NCBI GenBank assembly: GCA_030248135.1
Contig: JASANC010002269.1
Coordinates: 17,742 to 81,741 of the forward strand
Direction of reading: 5' to 3'
Origin: Theristus sp. LFF4_11
Taxonomy: Eukaryota; Nematoda; Chromadorea; Monhysterida; Xyalidae
DNA: 64,000 nt
Shown here in pieces: positions 41,045 to 52,500 of the stretch. The translations under genes and the position numbers were made by a program. Positions within the stretch are counted from its first letter, which is position 1, and each line of letters begins with the position of its first letter. The notes below the pieces were generated by a model, which saw only the letters and a program-made list of their open reading frames with translations, did not search any database and had not been told where the DNA came from.

Positions 41045-44000
41045 TCAACGGCAAACGCAGTCCAGCAACAGCTCCGCAACGAAGGTCACCAAACAGACGA
41101 CGACCACAACGGCGGCAATGCCAAAAATGCCGGCGAAATTCTTCACCGCCAACGGTTGCACCCGCGAATCGGCGTCCGTCGGGTGGCAGTTCGCCGACTT
41201 TCGATGGATCTGTTTGATGTAGCGGATTCGAATCGCCTCGATCAGATTCGGCGCGGAACGAATCACGGAGTTGATGCGACCAATCAGCGACTCGGGCACG
41301 TTCGGGTGCAACGCCAGTGAGACGCCGTAGCGTTGCGCCTCGTACAACGGCAGCACGTAACTGTTGCACTGCAGGCGGCCTGTAGAGTGTATCAGTTGGA
41401 GAAATGAGACATTTTCTGGAGAAAACTGCGCGATCGGCGCAAAAAGGTAGAATATTTCACACATGTAGAGTCCATCTAGAAAATATATGCAATATGACGT
41501 GATGAACAACCAATCAGCGCTGAGAATTGCTCATGACCAAACAATCAGTGCTGAGAATTGCTCATGACCAACCAATCAGCGCTGAGAATTGCTATGACTA
41601 GCCAATCAGCTAGTTGCATATATTAGCGAGATAAACTGTACACTTGATGCAGCAATTCAAAATTGTCACACACAGTGACTCTGATGTGTTTATCTCGGGA
41701 ACTCTTGTCATTATTGCCGCGCGTCAAGCGTTTTCGCACAATACCCCGCACGCATAAAAATAGTGCACATGTTTGTGCACATTTCCGTGCACCATACTCA
41801 TCGATTCACATGCACCAACGCAACCCATATGTATTCAACGAAAAAAAGTATTGTTTCTTCTGAATTCAATGCAGATGCAGCCGGTGTTTTGGTTCTGCAA
41901 AAAAATAACAGCGGAAGTGAACGTAAATTGATAAAGTGCACGCACCGATCTATTTTATTTGATTTGCATCTGCACCTACCCGCCCAGATTGAAAAAAAGC
42001 CCTCACAAAGCTCACCAAAGTACTCGATCGACTCCCTGATACCGATCCACGCGTGTGAGGCGATGTCGAACTGCGCCAGCTGCTTGACACGATCCTCGAA
42101 CGCGTTCGTTGTCTGCAGTGACGACTTCGCGCGCAGCGCCTCGCCCAGTGCTCGAATGTCGGACGAGAAATCGCGCTCGATCAACTGCAAATGGAACTCG
42201 CCGACGTGCACCGTGAGACTGCGCGAGTTGACAGCGGCGATCAGACCTGTGCGATACGGTTGAATGGAACAAATTATTCGCGTCCGTAGCGCAGGTGTAC
42301 GGCTTGCGTCTACCGTTCTATAGGTGGAAAGTTCGATCCCCGCTGCGGGACAAAGACACACAATGGAGAAACTAAAATGACCAACAACAACTAATGGTCT
42401 ACTCCCTCCAGAGCCGAGGGCAAATTAGGCTCGGGGCAGTATTGCCCGTTTCCGCCGGAGTTTGGTGCCTCATGGTTTCCGGAACCGGTGCGCGAACAAA
42501 TAAAATTAAAAAATGACAAAAAAACACAAATTTCACTCGCGAACACAATACGTGAATTTCGTACGCTTATAAAGAACGCCACGGTGAGAGTGGGTATGGT
42601 GCTTAGAAACGCGCAGGTTTCAGCTTTAAAGACCTAGTTTGATAAAGACAAAAAGTTTGATAAAGAATTGGAAAAATTGTTTTTCTTTGCGACGAAGTTT
42701 TTCTGCATCAAGGGATAGGCTTTTTAGCAAAGTTGCCGTGATCGTGCGAACGACAGTCTAATGTGCTTTCACACAGACCGCAGAAAAAAGCGCTCACAGC
42801 GCATTTCTTTCATCCAAAAAAGTATTGCACTCTTCGTTGAACTCACTCGGCAGATCTTGGAACGGCTTTTGCGTCTGTTTCTCCAATAAATGCGACAGAA
42901 GGCCGCCTTTGTACAGACTGACAAACATCATCACGAAAAAGGCCAGCCAGACGGACGGAAAGAGAACGAGCTTCTTCGGTTGTTTTTCAGCAGCGTCGGT
43001 CTGCAAAAGATGATTGAGTTGATTTGGTGAGCATCTACATCTTCTGACGATTTAGATCTGTGACCACAACCCAACGTCAACCTGTGTGCGCAGCAAATGC
43101 AATGTTTGTGGTTTATTTTTTTACTACAAGTTGTTTACTATTGACTATTAACCCATTAAGTCGAATACCGAAATTCTAAATCGCAACTCGCACAATGTAA
43201 GTCGCCTATAGGCATTATAAATGGTTCGCACGAGCTCAACTGAAATGCTCACACGTGTCTTTCTCGATTCACTTTTCTCCAGTGAAACGCAAAAGGCTTT
43301 AAAAAAAATTAAAGCCAACATACAGTCGAACTCTAAATTATAGGCAATCAACTGATTTGTTGGTTGGTGATCGCGTGATGCATGCTGCCTGTGCAGGAAG
43401 GCATTGCGCTATGGTGGACGGAGTCCGCCCTGCACAGAAAGCATGCATCACGTGATCGCCAACCAATCAGCTGATTGCACATAATTTAGAGTTCGTATAC
43501 ATTTTGACAGACGGTGTGCAGTCTGTGCACAGCCGCTCGCATGCAGTACTGCACGTACAGCCGATGCACGACCACCAACACGAACACGCCCAGCCAGGTA
43601 CGCGCGTCCAAGACATCCAGAAACTTGAACGCCGTCCGAATGTGCTGCGCTTCGGTGATTGGTCGCGACGAAGTTTGCCCGAGCACTGCTAATTGGCCGG
43701 CGAGCGAGTCCAGCGGCAGCGTCGTGCGCAGGCCGTGCCGCTCGCTGACCGGCTGACCGAGCGGCGTGCCGGACAGGTCCGCTGTGCTGTGTGCGGAAAT
43801 GGCGCTGTGGTCGGACACGCGTTTTTTTGGTGGCCCGCAAAAAAACTTGACACAAATTTTATATGAGGCACAGTCGAATCCTAAACTACAAGCAATCAGC
43901 TGATTGGTTGGTGGTCACGTGCATGCATGCGTTCTGTGCAGGACGACAGACGACGCTCCACCGGCAAATGCCTGCACAGAAAACATGCATCACCTGATCG

Positions 44001-44458
44001 ATCACCAATCAATCCAGCTGATTCCCTATAGTTTAGGAGCTTGCGAAACTTGCATGCAGTCATAGCGAAACGTTCCACCAAACCCGATCTACTGTACATT
44101 CGTTCTCACCAGTAATTCAAAGTTTCGCATGCTCCACAAAAAGAAACTGTCCGGTTTACACGAACACATTTTCCACCAACGAACCACCACACAACTCCAC
44201 GAACCCATTCAAGACGAGCAGCGGCCACTCCCCTAGCGCCACGGCGGCGTCCACATTGACGAGTTCGTGGCGCACACCGGCGTGCTCCAGCAACGTGCCG
44301 ACCACTTCGGCGTACAGGCCCGGGTAGCGACAGCGTGGCGAACTTTTTAGGGGCGCTGCGTCACCGGACTGAATCGCCGGCAGAACGCACGGATAGCTGA
44401 ATGGGGGCCATGCGGCGAACAACACGCGCAGCGGGTGAGACATGGCGGTTGCGTTCAT
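41045..44458 (-). CDS. Ionotropic glutamate receptor-like (IR-type) membrane protein, 5 exons, ~453 residues
   Basis: Exons (minus): 44162-44458, 43501-43845, 42847-43000, 42016-42246, 41045-41379; phases agree. Exon 1 looks like the first ligand-binding lobe (LRVLFAAWPPFSYP, YPGLYAEVVGTLLEHAG). Exon 2 ends with the first helix (FKFLDVLDARTWLGVFVLVV, about 173-192). Exon 3 gives a helix like M3 (FPSVWLAFFVMMFVSLY, about 228-244), where the usual SYTANL motif reads SLYKGGLL. Exon 4 is the second lobe. Exon 5 has a late Cys and the last helix (NFAGIFGIAAVVVVVCL) before a short Cys-containing end. Such receptors gate cations on ligand binding, often for chemosensation. There is no amino-terminal domain, as in insect IRs, and no hydrophobic pore loop between the first helix and M3. 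The ATG at 44458 is the first in frame; the start and the exon 1/2 junction are the weakest parts. Confidence 0.78.
41505..41615. repeat. ~33-bp tandem repeat, three copies
   Basis: The phrase accaatcagcgctgagaatt, ending in gctcatg, recurs three times with few changes. It lies in the last intron of the ionotropic-receptor-like gene. The accaatcagc part resembles the interior of family C elements, so it may derive from one. Confidence 0.7.
42278..42508 (+). mobile_element. tRNA-derived SINE, copy 1
   Basis: The head contains an A-box-like tagcgcaggtgta and a B-box-like gttcgatcccc about 40 bp apart, then ctgcgggac. The body (ctactccctccagagccgag) and tail (ccggagtttggtgcct, tttccggaaccggtgcgcg) are shared with the copy at 53468. 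Not a functional tRNA: the arms do not close properly. It sits in the intron between exons 3 and 4 of the receptor gene. Confidence 0.72.
43323..43500. mobile_element. MITE family C, inserted at the exon 2 boundary of the ionotropic-receptor-like gene
   Basis: Left end cagtcgaactctaaattata; right end ataatttagagttcgta. The right end meets the last coding base of exon 2 (43501), so the minus-strand splice donor GTATAC is made of element-end bases. Confidence 0.75.
43871..44040. mobile_element. MITE family C, copy upstream of ionotropic-receptor exon 2
   Basis: cagtcgaatcctaaactaca at the left, gattccctatagtttagga at the right, with cagctgattggttggtggtc inside. It begins about 25 bp from the exon 2 acceptor, so exon 2 is bracketed by two family C copies. 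Confidence 0.75.
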
Positions 44459-44541
44459 TCTCAACTTTCAATTTACTTGTATTTCAACTGAACGCACTCG
44501 AAAGCGGCAACGATCAAAAACAGTGACAAAATTTCCTAATA

Positions 44542-44992
44542 CCGTATTACCTCTATTAAACCCCCCCAAAATTAAACCCCCCCCCCAAAAATAAACCCCC
44601 ACCCCCTCGACAAGTTTCCAAATAATCCCCCCCCAAAAATAAACCCCCATGGGGGTTTATTAGAAACCTGTTTGAAACACATACCTAGCGAATTCAGTGG
44701 CTGAATGCAGTGACATTGGTGAAATTGTGCTACCAAAGGCCCCAAAGGGATGAGTTGGCGGTAATTTCATTACAAAAGGCTGTTACCAAAGGAAATCTCT
44801 GTGAAAAGTAGAAGTTTCTGCGACTTCCTTCCTGCCATGGAAGGTATTTTTGCCATTTTGCCCACCCCTAAAAATGGTTTCCAAATAACCCCCCCCCCCC
44901 CCCAAAAATAATCCCCCCCCCAAAATAAACCCCCACCCCCAGAAGTCGCTGAAGAAATAAACCCCCATGGGGGTTTAATAGAGGTAATACGG
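44542..44992. mobile_element. Family A element, copy 5, 5' of the ionotropic-receptor-like gene
   Basis: Complete copy with more substitutions than the others (ccgtattacctc / gaggtaatacgg), but with TA flanks and the shared core. It starts about 85 bp from the predicted ATG and may overlap the promoter. Confidence 0.78.
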
Positions 44993-45114
44993 TAATACGC
45001 AATGGCGACGACAATTCATGTTTCGTGGTTTTCGTCTGCGTCTGTGTTTCGGCTATCAGTCGAAAACGCCATTTAACGCTAGTTCTGGTCAGCAGACTGT
45101 TTACTGCCCGGTTA

Positions 45115-45344
45115 CCGTAGTCTTGCACATAAGATTCCTCACACTTATGAGACCCCACACAAAAGTGGGCGGAGTGTCACACGGCGGGAAACCAAAAAAA
45201 TTCAAAATTTTCACTTGGTCGGAATCGCACTCCGTTTATAAGACCCGGACTTCCTAATCTTCGCTTTGTCACACATTCCACTTTTTTCAGAAATTTTTGA
45301 TTTTCAAATTTATATAACGAGACCTTATATGCAAGACTTTACGG
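45115..45344. mobile_element. Family B element, copy 4
   Basis: Shorter than other copies because part of the ctttataagacctcctccc segment is missing. Both ends and gtgggcggagtgtcacacgg are kept. Confidence 0.72.
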
Positions 45345-46511
45345 TATATGACACTCACAAACAAACACACAACATGCGGATGCGGCACAGGCACTTAGTG
45401 ACACAAAAACATGGGTGCGCAACATTGACGGCGTTTCTGCACGCTTTTCTCGGACAGCCCTGGACAAAAACATCGCCAAAATCACCGTTGATTCGCGCGC
45501 ATGTGTGCCGGTGTGTTTGTGACTGTGTGTGCAAGTCAACGATGACTAAAACCGAGTTACGTGGGAGTCTTCAATCAGACTGGCATTTCAGTTGTATTGC
45601 GCTAGTAAGACCAATGAGCAACTCGACTGAAATCAACAGATCCGTCAGTTGCAAGCAATTAGGATGCTTTAGTTTTATCGGAGTTTCCTGCGTTTTGCCG
45701 AATGAAATGAAACGATGTGCTTGCTTGACGTTGCTACAATTAAACGACAACAACCTGTTTCTTTGCTGCACCACCTTGCAACTCTGAGGTGTTTCTTTTA
45801 CTTCACAGCGGAAAATGTTCAATTTACAAGACTAGCATCACGCTAACACACATTTAGAGGAAACACGCAAAACGATTGAGTGGAACAGTTGAAAGCGATA
45901 ACGTAATGAAAACGTATGGTTCTGCGTTACACACGACCAAGGTAAGTGAATACCTCAAAGTCAACAAAATGAAATGCATGTACAAACAGAATGAATGGCT
46001 GAAAAACGAGAAAAAAACCATGAAAGCAGAGCAGAATCACAAATACAAGGTCACAACAAATAACAAGTAAACTGACTAAAGCAGATCGTTCAGAAATTGA
46101 CAAAAATATGAAACAGATGGAGTATTGACTAAAAATAGACGTGCTTAAGCAAACAAGTTATGGAATGCGGAATCATGCGTTGACAAGAACGAGACTTAAA
46201 ATATCAAAGAAAGCTGCATAATTCATCCTGATTCGACGTATGACACTTTGAATGGAGCAAAACAATTTTGCCCACACACAAACAAACCCCAAAACAATGA
46301 AGTCCCACGCATTCAGGCAGGTGTGAAAAACCTATGTCGAATTCAGAAACCAACCACAAATGAGAGCAATGTTCGCTGATTGGAAACTTTTCAAAAAGCA
46401 ACAACAATGCGTGCTGATTAGCCGAATTCTGACGACCCAAACTGGAACAGCATGTCGAATGTCAGTGTTCGAATGAGACGAAAAAAAACAAAATTTCGGA
46501 CGATAAAAACA
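45345..46511. other. Spacer between two minus-strand genes; no supported gene
   Basis: Contains the 3' flank of the zinc-finger gene and the distal 5' flank of the receptor gene. Open frames at 45266-45787 and 45876-46070 have no recognisable domain, no convincing splice sites, and the second has no ATG at its reported start. Confidence 0.45.
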
Positions 46512-49500
46512 CTAAAACTCAGCGGTATTCACCATTTGTTGAACGTATATTGCCTGACTGAACATGCTGTGGTCGTTGTTTATGGTTTGCTGATTGGCTG
46601 TTTCGTTGTGCAGAAAATCTACCGCGCTTCCCTCGTCTTCCAAATGATAATTCAGTGATTCTCCGCTTGCTTCGGCCGGTAGAGTCTGTTGAGCAGTGTT
46701 GTCGATCAGTTGATCGATATCTGAACATGAACGAGAATTGTTGATTGAAGAAAACAGTCGATTGAATTTTGGTTTTCCAGAGCTTACAGCCATTGGCCAC
46801 ATCACCACGCAGATACGGCAACATGAATGGTGATACAATGAAACGTGTATTCTGAAACAACACGTCGACCAATCAACACATACCCGGATGTCGTTGCCTG
46901 ATGTGCAGGTCCAAGTAGACAGTCGACGAAAACGGTGCACAATTGCAAAACGCACATTGATGCGTTTCGCCAGATGGCTTGTTCAAATGCGACCTGGTAA
47001 ACCGTGTGGAATGGTTCGTTTTGAAACTCAACAAATCGTCTAGTCTGAAGAGAATGCACGCTACTCTGTGGCAGCAGTTGAGGTCCATTCATGGAGTCGC
47101 ACAGGCGTCACTTTAACACGTGAGGCTGCGATGTTTTCCCTTCATGAATGCGTAGCGAAGTGACGCCGCGTGAAATGACGTCAGCGCTTCAAGTTCCATG
47201 AATGGCGCTTTACAAGCGCACGTACGTTGGACACGGACGCTGCTTTTACAGTGGCGGCCAAAAGTGTTGGAACGCTGCGTGCGTGTGTGCTGTGTATTGC
47301 GCGCGTGTTGCATCAGCCGTACAAACGCTATTATAAGAATTTAAGGGCAACGTTGGGTCGAATAGTGTCCCGTTAACCCAACGTTGCCCTTAAATTCTTA
47401 TAATAGCGTTTGTACGGCTGATGCAACACGCGCGCAATACACAGCACACACGCGCGCAGCGTTCCAACACTTTTGGCCGCCACTGTACATATCTTGCAGG
47501 ATGTTTGTTTAAACCTGTCACTTATTCGCAGAATACAAGCTTGTGAAACAGGAAAGAACGTGATCGGGAAATTCGGAGTTGGAAAAAACCGGGTTTTGAT
47601 TCCAACCAACCAAACCCCGATACATTCGTTCTTCCTCACTGTAACTGAACGCTTCGCATGATCTGTATTCTGCGAAAAACAGTGACAGAAAGAAACATAT
47701 GCCACGTGTTCAACTCTATAAAATAGACGACTTTTGCATACAAAACAGAACGACGTTACCTGGTGGTATGCGCTCTCAATGTTTCGAAGGACGAAAACGA
47801 TTTGTCGCACTGCGCGCACGGGAATTTACTCAGTTCGGGCACCTGAAAGTGTTGAGGATTAAAAAAAATTGATGTTTCCGATTTTCTTGTTGCGCTCGTG
47901 CCACATGAGTCTCGGGACGAAAATAAAAAGACCATACTAACCAAATCAGCGTGGAACTTTCGCGTGTGTCGCGCCTTCGAGTGGCGTTGGCGGAATCGCG
48001 CGTCGCAGAAGTCGCACGAGTAGGCGGGCGCTTGCGAGGCGTCGGCGCTGTGCACGTTCGCGATGTGGTCACGCAGTTGGAACGGCTGCAGAAACGAAAG
48101 AAACGAAATCATCAGAATTAATCCATCAAGAAGTCGCCCTCGTGGCCTCGTGGTAGCGCGTTAGACTAGTTGTCTGTGTGTTCGGGGGATCGAGCCCCGC
48201 CGAGGGGTATTGTATAGGCACTTATGACAGAGAAAACTCGATGGGCGTCCTAGTCGACGGCGTTCCATTACGCTTATCTGGGTTAGCCCCCCGAGTATCC
48301 CCAACAACAACAAAAAACAATCAACACATGAACAAACGCGCACAATCCCCACCCCACGTACAAAAAAGCACAATAAATCGCTCCAAAACAACCGCAAAAT
48401 CGCCGCGCATCGCAACCGACCTTCGCAAACAGCTTCGGACACTGCTCGCACCGGTGCTGTTTGTCGTGTTTCCGCTGATGCGAGCGCAAATCCACCGCCC
48501 GCTTGTAGACACGGTCGCATTGCTCGCAGCGGAACGAGTACTCGCAGTCTTCGTGCGTCGTTCGTCGGTGGAACTTCAGAATCGACGGATACTCAAAGGT
48601 TTTACCGCACACGTCGCATCGGTGGATCGGCGCGCGCTTCGTGTTCGGCTGTATTGAAAACATTCAAACACTAAATTGAGAAGCTATCAGCTGATGATTG
48701 GTTGGTGATCACGTGATATGCATGACTTCTGTGCAGGACAGACTCCACCTCCACCGCAATGCCTGCACATAACGCATGCATGCACGTGTAGGGATGGAAA
48801 AAATACTGGTTTTTATATTGCCAGGATAATGTGTGCGTGTGGGTGAGGGTTCACGCGTTACGTCTTTCCTACCCACAGAACGCGTGTTGCGTACCGTACC
48901 CACAGAAATCCGTCTTTCCTCTCCACAATTTTATTTGAAAACCTTCGTTTTCCCGCCAAAACCCGCACACACTTTCGCATGCTGCTCCCTCCGATGCACG
49001 CGCAACGCTGTGGCCGCCGTGAACGTCGCCTCGCACTCGCTGCAGCGGTACAAGTGCGGCGCCACCCGACTCAGATGCGCCGTCTCGCGGTGCTTCCGGA
49101 GCTGCGTGCCGCTCGCGAACCGCTGGCCGCAGTCCGCACATGACCGCGGCTTCACGTGTACGCGCACATGCGACTGGAGGTGTTTGTGCTGCGCGAACGT
49201 CTTCGTACAATGCGGGCACTGATAGTCGCCGCACAGTTCGGACAGATTGTGGTAGGACTCCTCGTGGTAGCTGGAAATTGTGAAGTTTTTTTGATTTGTG
49301 GGGGGTTTCCGACAAATTTTTGTGCATCAATTCATTTGACTTTGCGAAACGAACCAAAATAACTCCGTTAAAACTACATATGAACAGCATACAATCTCGT
49401 GTTGTTTTGCAGTGGCGCAAGTCTCTTGTGATTGTCTAATGTTGTGTTATTTCAGAAAAACTAGATGTGCGGAATGGAATTATTCAGACGTCTCTACTTG

Positions 49501-52500
49501 TGGATCAAACAAAAAAACCAAAACTCTTCACAAAGCCCAACCGAAGGTGTTTCTCAGTGTGGAACGACAGCGAACAATGGCAACACCGTATTCCCGGCGT
49601 GGTGCCCGCCCCCGAAGCAGCAGGTTCTTGTCGCGGCTCGGTCCTCCCGTCCGTCTGCTGGTCCTGGTTTGAAGACGGTCGCTCCGTTTCAGCGGTGTGT
49701 TCGTGCGATTCGACCGCGGTTGAGCGCTTCGATTCTAACTCTGTGCACGGCGGCGGCCCACTGTAGCTTGGTATCGGTCGTGCGGCTACTAAAAAGGGTG
49801 GATTGATTGATCGACATTCATTGATTTGGATCGATTGATCGAGAGGGGGCACATCACTAATGATGCCGCATACCCCTCTACTCTGCATATGTTGGCCAGA
49901 CCGAAATGCAGAGAACCATCGTGCAAATTGAAAATGACATGAAGATAAAGATTTCATTGTACCAAAAGCAGCAACACAATGCCGAAGCATCAAAGTTCTT
50001 ACAAAGACCTGATTGATTTTATTCGACACACACGAATGTCAGAGGTGTCAAATGTGCACAAGGAAAAGCAGTTTCAGAAACAAACCCAAAGCTGTTTTTC
50101 TCACCTCTATTCACCGGCTCGTCAACATGCATCTCCAGTACGTGCTCATTGTAGGCGAGCTCCGACGCAAACGGACCCGCACAGCAATAGTCGCACGGGT
50201 ACACGTTGCTAGGTGTGATGCTGATTGGCTGTGGCTGCTGCTGTGGGCGGGAACCATTTGAAAGCGTGGGCGGAGCGTCGTGCATCTGGCGCGTGTGCGT
50301 GTCGAGCTCCTAAAAAGTGATATCGAAGTTGATATTATAAAGATTTTTTCCAGAACACGTCGCCCACTGTGCGTTCCGGCTTCTGAAAACGACAAGGAGA
50401 GCTACAATCCAGAATAGTTGCTCATCCGCTCCGCAGATTGCCAAACGACTGTGTTATTCTAGATATGGTCTGCCCTTGAAAATCAACCAAACACCAGCAA
50501 CTAGGGTTGGTAAGTAACTCGGTTTTCACTGCCAGGCAGAAAAATCGATTCTCTTTCCCACCCTATCACCAAGCGGCTGAACGCAAATCTAAAAACCAAA
50601 CCAAAAAGAGTCCGGCTCACCTGCACGGATCGCAGCACCTGGCCGCACTGCTTGCACGAGACGTACTTCTTGTGCACGTAGTCCTGACCGCGGTCGATCT
50701 CCGGGTGGAATTTGCGTACGTGCTTGCGCCGGTTTGAGATCGTCTTGAACTGACTGGCACAATAGCCGCACGGTATCGGCTCGTGCGGCGTTTCCGGTGC
50801 GTTCGCGTGCACGCCCGCGATGTGCGCGTGCAGTTCGTCGGCCTGGAAATTTGAAAAATTCATCAAACGTCTCGCCAAACCAGCCAGGGCAAGGATCACC
50901 GGTCTCTGAATACTTGGAAGGCCGCTGTTTGTGGTTTCACCAGATAGATGCTCAGAAGTGAAGTGTCCTCAGAAGAAACACAGTCACCCAATGAGCTACG
51001 CTGTTTGTTAAGCCATGTGATTTTTTACCGTTTTTCAGGCTGACAATCATAACCGTCAATCTCTCTCGCTGTCTTCAATTTGACCCTCCAATTTGAATCG
51101 GAAATGAGAGAACAATCGGAAAGGAATCGACACATTTGGTGTCACCCACCACAAAGAGTAACGACCAAAAAGAACACAAACGCCCGCGCGACCCGCTTTC
51201 CCGCACCGCACCTCAGCAAACCGCTTCGAGCACTTCGAGCAGCGGTGCGGTTTCGTGTGCGTGCGACCGTGATTGCGCAGACACCCCGCCGTGCGAAACA
51301 GTTTACCGCACTGGGTGCACTGGTGTTTCCGGTGCGAGTGGGTCGCCTCGTGGCGGGCCAACTGCGAGCGGTACTCGTAGATGCGCCCGCAGAAACGACA
51401 CCGGCGACCCGCGACTGCCGGCGCGGCGTCGGGGCACTGGAAAAGTTGAGTTGCGCGAAAATGCGCCAGTGCTGACGACTGGTTTTTTGTTGTTGTTGTT
51501 TTTTGGGGGGAAATTCCCTGAGATCGATTAGCTGAAGTGAGCATTTGCGGAGTTTTTCTGTTTTCGCCACTTTTTTAGGGTTGGAACAAAACGCTGAAAT
51601 AACATCTGCTAGCTGAACAACATGAAACAATTCTTAATTGAAAAATGACTCAAAATACGGTGCAATCTTAGCCGCAAAATGTTTTAGACAAACGCTAATC
51701 TGTTGTTTCGCATTCGAACTGACCACTACCTAGCTCCTCACGGACTGATTGCATCAGACGAGGGCCGTGCAATAATATTTTACATTTTAAATTTAAAATT
51801 TCCCACTTAAAACAAACAAAAGCAATCAGCGTCAGGTTAATCGTGCAGTAGTAAACTGAGCTGCTCAAACTGCTAATCATATACCGTTGCATTATTCGCT
51901 GGCTCATTTCCAACTGTGTGCATTAATTTCACGTGAATTCGTCGAAATGACACCGACTCAAAGGTCGCATCGCACTGGCCGCATGCGAACATGCCTGGCA
52001 AATGAAAAACAAGACCGGGAATTGATTGAAGTTGAATTGTGATGATTTATGATTGATACTTATGAAGTATACGTCGACGTGCGGGCAGGCGAACACGACA
52101 ATGTTAATGGTTTGGGCCTGCATGACCAGTCCAACTGTGCGGCACATCATAGACAATCAGTGATTGGTTGATTTCTAAATTGGTTTCGTTGGTTGGTCCA
52201 ATCAACCGGTTCGAAGCCAATCAGCACGCCAGTGTGTCGGTAGACAATAGCAACAAAAGACGCACGCACACACACAAGCCAAAACAAAACAATCAACAAT
52301 TCACCGAAAAACAACCAACAACAATCCGCCACCAACCATTCTCCAATCGGAACAGGTGCTCCGCCTCGCGATGCCGTCGCAGCTGCGTCTTCGACGCGAA
52401 TCGTTGGCGACAATCGACGCACACCTGCGGTTTGTCGTGGTTGTTCAAGTGTCGCTTCAGGTTGTCCTTCGTCGCGAACGCCTTCGCGCACGTGGCACAT

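Noticed and set aside
42278..42350. tRNA gene
   Set aside because: A- and B-box-like motifs are present, but the cloverleaf does not close and the sequence continues into a repeated SINE body.
48137..48210. tRNA gene
   Set aside because: Acceptor and T stems pair, but the anticodon arm is degenerate and a non-tRNA body follows, so a SINE is more likely.
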